Origin: Avena insularis
Taxonomy: Eukaryota; Streptophyta; Magnoliopsida; Poales; Poaceae
DNA: 64,000 nt
Assembly (NCBI GenBank): GCA_023614405.1
Contig: CM042685.1
Coordinates: 234,277,661-234,341,660 of the forward strand
Direction of reading: 5' to 3'
This document shows positions 1 to 10,963 of the stretch, piece after piece. The notes below the pieces were generated by a model that was given only the letters and a program-made list of their open reading frames with translations, was not told the origin of the DNA and ran no database searches. The first letter of the stretch is position 1, and every line of letters begins with the position of its first letter. A program made the position numbers and the translations under genes.

Positions 1-1188
1 CCTTATCTAGAAATTCTATCTCTAGATTTAAACGAGTTAAATCTATCTAGAATCGGCTGGGCCCTATGGGGCCTTGTGCCCCTGTCCCAATGCGGCCAGG
101 ACACTCCCTCATAGGCCCATGCCCCCTCCCGGAAGGTGGGACCACGTTGGCCCCCTTCCGGAAGGTTCTAGAAGCTTCCGGTACAATACCGATTAATCCG
201 GAACAATTCCGAACTCCAAAAACTGCACTGCCTTATATGAATCTTATTCTCCGGACCACTCCGGAACCTCTCGTGATGTCCCGGATCCCATCTGAGACTC
301 CGAACAAAAATTCATAAACCAAGTATCCAATCTATCCTAGCGTCGAGATACGTTAAGTGTGTGACCCTGCGGGTTCGAGAATATGCAGACATGATCTTCT
401 ATCAATAATCAACAGCGGGTCAGGCACCCATATTGACTCCACACATTCATCGATGATCATATCGGATGAACCATGATGCCAGATTCAATCAATCCCATAT
501 ATATATTCCCTTCGTCTCGCGATATTTTACTTGCGAGATTCGATCGTCGATGCGTCATACCTAGTTCAATCTCGTTCACAGCAAGTACTTTACTCGTTCC
601 GTAATCCGATATCACTTTGTGATTAACTCCTTAACCACATGCTTGCAAGCGGTGTTGATATCGATTACCGAGTGGGCCCGAAGTATATCTCTCCGACTTG
701 GGAGGGACAAATTCCATCTCGATACATACAACCCAACAGATACTTTCCGATCACCTGAGAGACACCTTTATGATCACCCTCTAATAGGATGACGTTTGAT
801 GACCTCAAAGCTTTCTTCCGGTACCAGGGAGTTGCATTATCTCATGGTCTAAGGAATACAATATTTGACATAGGAAAGCTTCGCAAAGATGAACACGATG
901 AAACGATCTAATTGCTTTGCTTAGTTTGGATCTGTCCATCACATCATTCTCCTAATGATATGATCTCATTATCAATTGACAACTCATGTCTATGGTTAGG
1001 AAACCTTAACCATCATTGATCAATGAGCTAGTCCATAGAGGCGTACTAGGGACACGATGTTGTTCACAAACCACACAAGTATTAATGTTTCCGCTTAATA
1101 CAATTCTAGCATGGAATATAAACTTTATCATGAACAAGAATTATAATAATAACATCTTTATTATTGCCTCTAGGGCATAATTCCAACA
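1..1188 (-). repeat. Angela/BARE-type Copia LTR, minus strand, left-truncated by window edge
   Basis: The right end reads as the reverse complement of the usual Angela/BARE/WIS LTR start (TGTTGGAATTATGCCCTAGA). The body shares blocks with the LTRs at 14741-16521, 45800-47691 and 55594-57470, for example the stretch on cold-spot segments around 'gatccca' and the 'cggaaacattaatac' block near 1090. Since the LTR start faces right, this is either a solo LTR or the 5' LTR of a minus-strand element whose body lies left of the window. The next five bases, tattt (1189-1193), would be the target duplication; its partner is outside the window. Confidence 0.85.
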
Positions 1189-2786
1189 TATTTCTCATGC
1201 TATAATTGTATTAATACGGAAACATTAATACATGTGTGTTTAATAAACAAAAAGAAAGTTCCTAGTTATGCCTCTCTTATAAACTAGCTCGTTGATTAAC
1301 AAGATGATCAAAGGTTTCCTGATCATGGACATTGGGTGTTGTTAATAAAAAGGTCACACCATTGTTGGAATGATATGATGAACATTCATCTGAAGTATAG
1401 CATTACGATAAAAGTCATTGTGTTTATATTTCTATAACATCATACGAAGTAATCTTAGTCCTTAGACCATGAGATCATGTCAATCACTAACGCCAGAAGG
1501 GTATCTTAATAACATCAAATGTCACACCGTAACAGGGTGACTATAAAGATGGGTTCAGTGCTACGAAGGTGTTATGTTGAGGCTCATGGATCAAGAGTAG
1601 AATTTTTTCATCCCGATGATAGATAGATATACTCTCGGCCCTCTCGGTGATATCACATTAGTTAGCTTGCAAGCAAGTGATTTGATCACTAGAATGTTAT
1701 ATCACGGGAATGAGAAAAGAGTACATGTCGGTAACGAGATCAAACTAGGTATGAAGATAGCGATGATCGAATCTCGGACATGTAATATATCGCGAGACAA
1801 AGGGATTAAGTTATATGCGTATAAGGTTCACACGATCACAGAAGTCATCGTTGAATGTGTGAGAGTCAGTGCGGATCTCCAGGTCCCGCTGCTGATTATT
1901 GATCGGAGAGGGGTCTCGATCATGTCTTCGCAAACTGTAGGGTGACACACTTAAGGGTTACCGACACCATTTGGATCAAATAATATGACAGAGAAAGAAT
2001 TACAAAGCGCATGAATTATTTCACTAGACACCGGAATTGTTCCGGGTGAAATTTCTGAAATTGTTTCTGCATGTGAAATTGAATACTAGCAACGGGTTTT
2101 ATGTGAATGTTTGTTAATTAATGTAATTAACAAAATTCTGAATAAATAATAAAAAGGAGTTTTATTTAAAGAGAGATTACATTAAATTTGGTGGAAATTT
2201 AATGGGATTTTGAGTGGAGAAAATGGAGGGTCATCTTTATGTGAGTGGAGCTTCCACCACATGAATGAGGGAGATGTGGGGGCACCCTCTATGGCTGGCG
2301 GTCATGCCCCCTTGGTCATCCCCTCCCCTATATAAGGAGCACCTCCTCCTCCTCCACTCTCACACCTCCTCGCGAAGGATCTCTCTCCCCCCTTTAGAAT
2401 TCCCCCTTGGTCTCAGATCAGCGAGATACATATTTCCGGTGGCTTTTTCTAAAAGGATTTGTTGCTTCCAATGCTTCGCTGGAGCGAGGGCGCGGAGGTT
2501 GTCTGGGTACCTGAACGTGTGTGCGATCATGGATGCACCACTGCTTTGCGGTGCTGGACTTGATGGTGTTGGACCTGTTGGACCGGATGGACTTCTTCTC
2601 GATCTTGAGATCGGTAAGCGTTCAACTACATCATCCACGAGTACAACCTCATTAAAGATTTTTGGTCTTCGAGGATATGTATTCTATGGATGTATATCCA
2701 CCCGTTGCTAGTATCTAGATAGATGGATCTTGGCGCTTGTAGTTCCCATCGTAGGATTTTTTTGTTTTCTATGTTGCGAACCCTAC
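1189..2786 (+). repeat. Angela-like Copia 5' LTR, plus strand, missing its first ~70 bp
   Basis: The sequence begins inside the LTR (the block that in other copies follows the first ~70 bp) and runs to CCCTACA, immediately before a Copia primer-binding site. The missing start is best explained by insertion of the minus-strand LTR at 1-1188, so the first ~70 bp should lie left of the window. A TATATAAGG box sits at 2329-2337 in the expected LTR promoter position. Several frames here (for example 1616-1945 and 2265-2711) are chance frames in the LTR. Confidence 0.85.
2329..2337 (+). promoter_or_regulatory. LTR TATA box of the plus-strand Angela-like element
   Basis: TATATAAGG follows a C-rich stretch and lies about 450 bp before the LTR end, as expected for the U3/R border of an Angela/BARE-type LTR. 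Transcription would start roughly 30 bp downstream. The function is inferred from position only. Confidence 0.55.
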
Positions 2787-4175
2787 AGTGGTATCAGAGC
2801 CGGATCTATGCGTAGATGCTTTGCACGGGTAGTACACATATGAGTACATGGGCGCTGATGGTCATGTTATTGCTTCTTCCTTGTACTTTGGATATTGGTG
2901 GCATAGCGGGATGAAGCGGTCCAGACAAACTTTACATGTCCTCGCACATGAGACCTATTCCACGCTTGACATGCAACTAGTTTTGCATAAGTGGCTTGTG
3001 GGTGTTTGTCTCTCCTACTATAGTCAATATCTTATTTACATCGAGTTATCAATAATTTGATTATCATCGTTGTGGTTTCATGTTCATAGGTAAGAATAGT
3101 TCTATCTCTGAAAGCCCTCAGCCACGTAAAACATGCAAAAGATAAATTAGAGACATCTAGTTTTTGGTTTTGCCGGGCAAGTACTATGATATGGTAGTGT
3201 TATAATTTGTAGTATGGATTGATACTATTGAAAAATTATAATATGACAAAGTGTAAGTTCCATAGACCTTGGCCTTACACATATAGGAATGATAAAGATC
3301 ATTCCATGATGCACAAGATAGAGATCAAGTCTAAGAACCATATCATATCACTGTAGCATATGATGTTTGTTTGCATTTTATATTGCTTATTTGGTGTTTT
3401 ATTAGCATTATAAGATGATCCCTCATTTAGATATCAAGATAAAAATGTGTTCTTATTTAAGTATGCACCGACTATGTTTCGCGGCTTCAAGACATCACGT
3501 GATGGTCGGGTGTACTTGAATCCACGAGCATATCTCGAGTGTAAGACAGTTTTACACATGCGAATACTAAGGTTCTTACTTGGCGAGCCTAGCATGTACA
3601 GACATGGCCTCGGAACACGGACCGAAAGGTTAAGCATAAGTCATATGTTTGATATGATGACCATATAGATTCTTGCCTTTGAAGCTACACCGACTCACGT
3701 GATGATTGGACTTGGTGTAGTGGATTTGGTTCATGTAATCACCAAAATGACACGAGAGATGTCTTTTTTGAGTGGGAGTTCATTTCTAATTTGGATTAGT
3801 AGAACCCAATTTATCATAAATTAAATCAAAGTGAATTTGCATAATTTATTATAGTCATTGGCATTCGTTCACCACCTTATGATTAGTTGTAATTGAGATA
3901 ATAGAACTATAGAATTCTGAATATTTACTTTATGTTCTGGTATCGTATTGTGTTGAGTGTCAATCTAAAGTTTAAAGTCCTATTGCAAACTTTCAGCAAA
4001 CTCTGTTTACTCCGTGAAATTTAATAATTAGTATTAAATCAAGAGTAATAATTTTAGTGTTAGTATCTAAAGTATCATGTTTGCCTCCATGATTCTTGAT
4101 TGTTTTTAAATATCAAGGTTATCTAGGAGTTGAAAGAATTGTTTTAGAAACCATCATGTGTGACAGATATAACGA
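2787..4175 (+). mobile_element. Leader and 5' interior of plus-strand Angela-like Copia element, truncated
   Basis: This is non-coding sequence after the PBS. From about 3440 it matches, in reverse complement, the interior of the minus-strand element G (about 60930-61700). Shared landmarks are the block on pulling out 'cgatcatcacg' and 'aggccatgt' sequences, and the block 'ttgcaaactttcag' (3985 here, 61120 in G). No gag or pol frame survives. Similarity to G stops near 4175 and everything downstream of the element is lost. The short frames at 2848-3060 and 3447-3668 are not supported as genes. Confidence 0.7.
2789..2800 (+). other. Primer-binding site (initiator tRNA-Met)
   Basis: TGGTATCAGAGC lies two bases after the LTR end. 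It is the standard Copia PBS, complementary to the 3' end of plant initiator methionine tRNA. It fixes the LTR end at 2786 and the element's orientation as plus. Confidence 0.9.
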
Positions 4176-4385
4176 TAACTTTACGCATTGTTCTCTTATA
4201 CCAAAAACTCCAAACACCTTTTTACCCATTACTCGCATTTTATCTTGTTACTTAGAACTTTATTTAGCAATTCTATTTTTAGTATTTATTTCAAGAATTC
4301 CTAGACTTCAGACTCATTTTCCCCGTGTGATCGATATCTTTATTTCAAAAATAGCTACATCCGATCTGTGCACTTGCAGTCATCA
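4176..4385. other. Unassigned 210-bp junction segment
   Basis: This stretch lies between the last recognisable Copia sequence and the first MED13 codons. It matches neither the Copia interior of G nor any MED13 coding sequence I recognise. It could be MED13 intron, a fragment of another repeat, or filler DNA from the rearrangement that joined the two. Confidence 0.4.
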
Positions 4386-6655
4386 CGAACCAAGTGCAAT
4401 GAACCCCCTGAATTGTCCATTTCAGGTTGCTCCACTAGGATCTGCTTTTGCTGCCTGATTGCCCCTTTCATGAAGCTAGATTTTGAATGAGGGTTGTACA
4501 ACGTATTTGGCGAGGAAGGCATGTTTCTATCCTGGATTATACCCATATGTTGTTGCTGGAGTGTTGGTCCATTAGAATTCGATGGAATGCCATCAGGTAT
4601 AGATCACCGTAGATGCACATGCCACGTTTTGACCTCGTTACCACCGAAAGAGTATATTGCCTTTTGCCATTTTGCATAAACAATAGACATAATTACAAAT
4701 ACATAAAATAAAACACACTATGCTCTACCAAATAGAAAGTAAGTCGATAACAGGTGATTAGTACCCTGGACTTCAAGTTCAAGGAAACCTACAATACGGG
4801 TTATTGTTACATCTCTTGGTCTCGTATTGCTTGCCTCTGGTGAAGACGACATTATTTGACAAGCCTGCTGCAGAATTTGAATGATAAGTCTTTGGAGAAC
4901 TTTAGTGTCTTGGCGGCTACTAATACTACCAAAAGGAAATATTAAGCTATCTAATAACTCTCTTCTAGAATCTGTCTAGATGCATACTAACCATCGCCAG
5001 TCCTCCGTCCAACCATAAAAGCAATGAATACTTGTAGCACTGTCATTCTCGGACCCTTCAAGCAGAGGGTTAGTCCCACTATCAGTGCCACCTAAAATTG
5101 AGCTGTAAATTCTGCTGCTACTTGTATCAACTCCAGATCTTGATTCCATTGCATCGTTATGATCAACTGACCCATGCTCTGCCAGAATGAAAATTGGCTC
5201 AAAGGCATACTTCCTGTCATCTTGAGCACATAAATCTGGAATTTTTCTTGGGTCCTGCAATCCTACAGCAGCACGACCAGGTTGCCATGAGTTTTCCCAT
5301 GACACTGACCTCATGGATGTATCATACTCTGCTCGAGGAGCTAAACATTCTTTCCAAAGTGCGCGACCGGGAGATGTGGTGTGCATCATTGTGGACTGGG
5401 ACCTACCCATATAACTAGGTGACTGAAACATGTCACTTGGGGAAACAAATTGTGGGATTCGTTGAGCCTTATTGTACACAGTGAATGCTATGTCCTTGAA
5501 AGCAGTAAGCTCATTTGGTTTATGGAGTCTCAATAATGTTTCAACAGTGACAATCTGCAAGACTAGCTTTGGCATACTGAATCCAGAGAGCATTACAACA
5601 TTGGATGTCGGTGATTCATCGGCAGAAGCACTGCAGTTTAGGGCTTTGTCAACCTGAGCATATAGGAATGATTTCCTTTCTCTCTCTGACGATAAAATAG
5701 ATCCAAGGGCAACATAACATTCTACCAGTGTCTGTGGAACTACAGATGGTTCAGGAAATGGGCAGACCACATAAAATACCTGCATGCATAATGAACCATG
5801 GGTGTTAAAATAGATTAGCATTGCGATTATGGAAAAATGAAACCATCTTAAACTGCTATTTTGTTGCACAACACTTCTCCACACAAAGAATGTAAGAAAT
5901 ATCAATCATGCATATAATTGAATGCTTAGAAGTCCTGAGCATGGGATTTTTTTTGTAAATACAAATGACTAAAAATCAATAGTTGAGTCATTTATGTATC
6001 CAAAAAACTTAATAATTGGGTTAAGATATATCTTCAAAAAATGGCAACTGCATCTCTATGGTGTACTGCAACGATGACATTTATTAGTAACAAATGCACA
6101 ATACTAATGGCATCCTACAAAGTAGAAATAAATCATGACAAGAGCCTCAGTTGCATCAAGATAACAAGAAAGCCCTATTTGGACAAAATAGAAATAACAG
6201 AAAGTAACATGTCTACAAAGTAACAAATCATATAACATAACAACAATGGTATGTAAATTATTATATCCGATTACATAACACTACAAGCGATACATGCAGC
6301 TATTGTTTTATTAAGATCCTTGGATCAAAGCTGTGGGAAAGGAAGAAAAAGGCCTTAGAGTGCAAGGTATGTTACTACTATCTTTTTTGGTTCGTCGAAA
6401 TGTTTGAAGTAAGCTTTATATCCTTAATTATCCTTGCCAGAGATGTTACAAAGCTTTTCACGCTCCAACTTTTTGAAAGAGCTTGAAGGTATTCAGTTAC
6501 TGAACTAACAAAAATTGTGGGGCTGCCACTCGTCTTCACTTGATCAGGACACTCAACAAGAACAAGACCTGAAGGCAGATATTTTCTGGGAGATTGTTCC
6601 ATTTGTCCGCCATTGTGTTGTGGTGAATGAGTATCCAGTTTGCAAACTTTATAAA
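4386..6655 (-). pseudogene. MED13: MED13 (Mediator subunit 13) pseudogene fragment, three exons
   Basis: In plants MED13 belongs to the Mediator CDK8 kinase module, which regulates RNA polymerase II in the nucleus. Three minus-strand exons are recognisable. Exon a, 6655-6359, encodes VCKLDTHSPQHNGGQMEQSP and SWSVKSFVTSLARIIKDIKL. Exon b, 5779-4765, runs from VFYVVCPFPEPSVVPQTLVE through NSWQPGRAAVGLQDPRKIPD to TRIVGFLELEVQ. Exon c, about 4684-4386, encodes GNEVKTWHVHLR through GSLHLVR. These match the C-terminal part of plant MED13, from memory of the family. Introns remain, so this came from a DNA-level copy, not a processed transcript. Lesions: an extra A in the run at 6383-6388, a donor reading CTAAGG instead of GTAAGG at 6353-6358, TAG for Trp at 4976-4978, and TGA for Arg at 4604-4606. 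The remaining N- and C-terminal parts are absent. Confidence 0.88.
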
Positions 6656-7104
6656 CTATAAGAATGCAAAATAGATAGAAAGGCACAGTTGTAAGTGGAC
6701 TAGAATAATTATATGAAAATTACGAGACTACTATACCATGACAAGCCGCTCCAGTAACAACAATTGTTAGCTTATTTTTATTGCTTACACTATTACTATT
6801 ATGCAGTCAAATAGAATGAAATCAACTTTCTGTATCCATGAAACCATATGATTTTGATGTTGAAGTATTATTTATAAGCATACTAAAGGACCAATTATTA
6901 ATATTGCCTCTCTGAACAGTTAGTTGCAATAAATAGTCAATAGTAAGGTAGAAATGGTGCCTTAGGCCTAAGAATTCTATGTATGTATGATTTTCATATA
7001 GCCAATGCAACGCCGCAAACGCTATCTATTTGATTCATATACACAATGCAGACACAACAAATATAGAAATAATCAATAGCTATCAAGATTTAATTTATGA
7101 ACTA
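6656..7104. other. AT-rich non-coding segment upstream of the MED13 fragment
   Basis: No MED13 exon, transposon end or convincing frame is visible here. It may be the next MED13 intron, since the exon at 6655 begins with a clean acceptor (TATAG). The short frames 6822-7010 and similar have no recognisable content. Confidence 0.4.
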
Positions 7105-7155
7105 CTCCCTCTGTTCCATAATATAAGCCAGCCTTATATTATGGAACAGAGGGAG
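7105..7155. mobile_element. 51-bp Stowaway-type MITE, perfect palindrome
   Basis: Two 23-bp arms (7105-7127 and 7133-7155) are perfect inverted repeats around a 5-bp loop. The ends read CTCCCTCTGTTCC, the typical Stowaway terminus in grasses. TA flanks both sides (7103-7104 and 7156-7157), as expected for Tc1/mariner-type target duplication. Most Stowaways are 100-300 bp, so this is an extreme internal deletion, little more than the two ends. Confidence 0.85.
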
Positions 7156-7157
7156 TA

Positions 7158-8070
7158 GAGTTCTATGATCCCATCTTAACAGAAGCATGGAGGATTACAA
7201 AACTTGGAATAGACACAATTAATGCAACCTATCGATAAGTGGGAACTAAACTATAGGAATATCTCTTTCGATGCTTAATGGCAATATTAAGATCTGCTTG
7301 CCTTGTTACTGTCTATTAGTGCTTATAAAATAGCCATTATAAAATATAGCCAGAAATGGTCAGTGGTAATTGGTGGTAACTAGTGATGATTTAATTGTAC
7401 AACAATAATCGAATGTTTCAGCCTTCTTTTGTACTTTCTATATATTTTTTCAATTGTAAGTTTGCAGTGACACTACAGTATACCACACTACCTACTCAAG
7501 TGCCATCAACCGCTAGGTCCGGTGTCGTAAAGTTTCGTTTTTTGTACCTGTGCCTCCGCGTCACGGTTAGGCGACACGGGGGCGACCACGCCGTCGGAGG
7601 ACACGTGGGGAGAAGCCCGGCATTGACGGTGATGGGGGGACCTTCTCCCCTCCTTATTTTCTTGCGACGGTGGTGGCGTTTTCTTTGTGTTGTTGGGCGG
7701 AGGCGGCGAGCTCGATGCATGAACGTTGAGGATGGAAGTCGTCCCCTCCTGCAGAGTGTCTTTGTGGATAAAGCTTTACCGTTACCGCTTTTACCTACCA
7801 TCAGGGCTAGTCTTGGACATTTTTCAAGGACCCCTTCTTATATAAACCCCACAAGGGGGCGTGGGAGCTTAATTCATTCACTCACAATCAATACAAGAGG
7901 GGAGAAACCTAGAGCTCCACTTGGACTCTAGTTTCGTCCTAAAGAGCCGTGGATGACTTGGGTCAATGATCGTGTGGTAGTTTGAGTTCGCCCCCGGGAA
8001 GTCGCCAACGGCTCGAAGTCCATGCTCAACACTCTCCTAACATTGGATCAAGCCATGCTCCCATGAGGCG
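7158..8070. other. Unassigned sequence, AT-rich then GC-rich
   Basis: 7158-7500 is AT-rich and featureless. 7500-7990 is GC-richer, with a TATATAAACCCC motif near 7838 followed by a leader-like stretch (CTCACAATCAATACAAGAGG), which suggests the promoter part of an unrecognised LTR or host promoter. No PBS or matching second LTR was found. The frames 7395-7931 (+) and 7496-7801 (-) overlap each other and show no recognisable domain. Confidence 0.35.
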
Positions 8071-8141
8071 GCCGACTCTAGCCTCGTGTCATTTGATAAA
8101 TCTTCTGCTAGAGCCGACTCTAGCCTCGTGTCATTTGATAA
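8071..8141 (+). repeat. Short direct repeat, 29 bp x 2
   Basis: A 29-bp unit beginning GCCGACTCTAGCCTCGTG occurs at 8071-8099 and, identically, at 8113-8141, separated by 13 bp. It is a local tandem duplication with no associated element. Confidence 0.85.
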
Positions 8142-8949
8142 CCAGTGTCACGTCAAGTGTGAAGCCTTAAACAACAGCCACGATTTCGCGTGGTTTTGGT
8201 GTTGGTAGCGTAAATCAGACCAAACACAGCGAGAGCGAAGTGGTGCAAAAAGTTACGCGTCACTCCTGTCTCCGAGCAAGTGCAACGCAAGGTAGTACTC
8301 GGAGGAACTAATCAAGTCGCTAATAACGACCCCTGTCTGCACCCTGCAATACAATGCCGATTCTGCACCGGGCAAGTGGGTCGATCGGGCTCCTTTCTGA
8401 AACACATTTGTAAAGTTCACTGCTTGCTAGGCCCACCCGGTAGATCCCATCTGAACCACCAGCTCTTGTCTAGTAGCCGAATAACGGAATATTCCATTTA
8501 CAAGTTTAAAAATATTCCAAAAAAAAAATCCCAGGATTGTATTGGTGACTCGCTATGAATATGCAAATATTCATGAAAAAGGCTTTCATTTTTATAGATG
8601 AACAAAAGAAACGGAATGTGGCGATGTAGAATAGCAAACAGTAGCACTACTATTTGCTATTATAGATCATCATATATGTCTACTTTGTGCAGCTCACAAA
8701 CAGAAAAAGTTTTTTCACGGAAATTTGCAGATTCTTTGTATGTTCTAAAATGTATACGTCAAAATGTTTTTTACTTGTGAATTCACTCTGAAAATTTTAA
8801 AATAAAACAATCACCGCAGTTCATAAGACAAAAATCCACACCCATTAGGTATATATACCCATGTTATTTTATTGTATCCCTCTCCTTTCATTGTGAATAT
8901 TAACAGGGGGCACATATATTTCACTTGACCAATAATACCTTTGTTCTTA
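8142..8949. other. No recognisable feature
   Basis: This is mixed-composition sequence without a transposon terminus, RNA gene or supported coding frame. The frame 8280-8558 has no domain I recognise. A low-copy region or an old repeat are both possible. Confidence 0.35.
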
Positions 8950-9450
8950 ACTTCTCGTATGAGCTATAACTTCTCTCGAAATAGACTTTCGTCCCGCTTT
9001 ATAAATAAAACACATGTGAGAGCACTGCTAGGCCAGACAGCACAACGCCCAAAGGACACCACACGATACAAGATGTTGGAGCAGCAGCGCACACACGCTC
9101 GAGCTAACACAAGGAAAGAAAAACAGAAAAGAAAGGAGATGGATCAACTAGACGAGGAAGACCGCAACCGCTGCACCCTCCCAAGAGTGCCCACCCTGCT
9201 CCTAGCTCCGACTCGACAAGCACCAAGCAGCACCCTCAAGAGGGGAAGCGACCGCTGCTGCCCGGACCAGAGACTAGCCCTAGGGTTCCCCCCGGCACAC
9301 AGAGGGGAGTGGAAGTAGGAAAGCCATGACGCCCTCTAGGAAGGAAGATGCCACCCGCAGGCGGCACCACATCGGTGTCGGTCGAGCCGACAAGGATTTC
9401 TCCTGAGGACCCTATCCACAACCCCCGGACGAGCTGAGGCACAAGAGACC
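8950..9450. other. GC-rich unit, left part (split by E1)
   Basis: This GC-rich sequence continues at 21696-22304 once the E1 insertion is removed: AGACC at 9446-9450 and 21691-21695 is the duplicated target. Neither strand gives a continuous recognisable protein. It could be the 5' part of a non-LTR element or of a host gene; I cannot decide. Confidence 0.45.
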
Positions 9451-10948
9451 TGATGAACCCACAAGTATAGGGGGTGTATCGCAGTACTTTCGATAAATAG
9501 GAGTGTCGATCCCAACAAGGAGCAGAAGGTGTTGACTAGTGGTATGTAGCAGGAAATCTCTGTAAATACTTAGCAAACGGATTTTTAGTGGTTTTCTGAT
9601 AAAGCAAAGAAACAAAGTGCAAGTAATAAAGATAACGAACAACTGCAGCAAGTGGCCCAATCCTTTCCTAGCAAAGGAGAAGCCGGTGGAAATACTTATA
9701 AGGACCAAACGTTCTCGAGGACACATGGGAATTCTGTCAAGTGATTTCGCTTCAAATAGCTGAGTACCTTTCTTTGGTGTTGTAAGTGTTGTGTGGATGA
9801 ACCTGTGCTAACATACCGACCTTACTTGGACTAATACATACTTGTGATTAAACCCCCTGCAAGCATCCGCAACTACATGAAAGAAATTAAGGTATAAACC
9901 TAACCACGGCCTTAAACTCTGAGATCCTACACTTCCTTGTGCAAAGGTGTCCTAACGGAGGTTCATGTTTCTGTCACTCCGGCAACCCCATAATTAGTAG
10001 CCAAATACACAATGCGTTCCCCTAGGCCCATAAATGGTGAAGTATCATGTAGTCGACGTTCACATGACACCACTAGAAGAATAACACCACAACTAAAATA
10101 CTAAACCATTCAATAATAACTCAACATAAATCCACTACTAACAACATGACTTCTCCCATGTCCTCAAGAACTAAACGAACTACTCACAAGACATCATATG
10201 GATCAATATCAAAGATGATATGGTAATGGATAACAATCTGAACATAAACAATAATCCAATGGTTCCACTCACAAGCATCAACTACAATAGTAATCAACAC
10301 CGGGAAAGTTTCTCCTAAGAACTATGCAAGTATTCAACACGATTATTACAGTGGGATGGAGTGGTGATGATGGTGCTGGTGGAGATGATGGTGTGGATGA
10401 TGATGATCCCGATGAAGTCTAGCTTGACGATGGTGTTGATGGCGATGATCTCCCCTCTCCGGGAAGGGATTTCCCCGGCAGAAATCTGTCTACCGGAGAG
10501 ATCTTTTTTCTCCCGGTGTTTTTCGCCCCGCAGAGGTGGCGGAAATCTTTCTATGGTCGCTACCCTAGTATTAGGGTTCCGTGAGGAATATATAGGCAAG
10601 AGGGCAGAGTCGAAGACCGGGCAGGTGGGCCACACCTGCCCTAGGCGCGGCCTAGGGGGGACCCGCGCCTAGGTGGTGTGGGCCCCCTCTAGCCTAGCTA
10701 CGCCTCCCCTTCTAGCTTCCTTTGTCTTCTGGGAAAATATAATTTTCCAATATTTTTCTGATCTTCGCGAAATTGCATCAAAACACCTCCTTTTCCTTCA
10801 GAATCCAGACTCCAACAGTTCATCCTCCAAGAATCATCCAACATGCAAAAACAGATGAAAAGACATAAGCAACACCTCATAATAAGACATATATCAATGA
10901 ATAGAGGCAAATTATGATATATAATGGTGATGCAAATTGGACGTATCA
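9451..10948 (-). repeat. E1 3' LTR
   Basis: The top strand runs from TGATGAACCCACAAGTATAG to TTGGACGTATCA, closely matching 20181-21690, 39181-40680 and 53587-55094. A CAT/CAC-rich trinucleotide stretch (10352-10420) is shared by all copies. The next bases, ACTCCCCCCAAGC, are the polypurine tract on the other strand. Frames 10315-10635 and 10361-10672 are chance frames in the LTR. Confidence 0.9.
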
Positions 10949-10963
10949 ACTCCCCCCAAGCTT
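10949..10963 (-). other. E1 polypurine tract
   Basis: On the minus strand GCTTGGGGGGAGT directly precedes the LTR start TGATACGTCC, the standard plus-strand priming site for reverse transcription. The same tract is found at 40681-40693 in E2. Confidence 0.8.

Noticed and set aside
2265..2711. Frame in the plus-strand Angela-like LTR
   Set aside because: Lies over the TATA box and leader of the LTR; frames in the same place of related LTRs do not share the protein.
7395..7931. 178-codon plus-strand frame
   Set aside because: No recognised domain, low-complexity Arg-rich content and an opposing frame over the same GC-rich bases. Not supported as a gene.
10361..10672. Met/Val-rich frame repeated in the E1 and E2 LTRs
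   Set aside because: Comes from a GAT/GGT trinucleotide-rich stretch in the LTR. Not a conserved protein.
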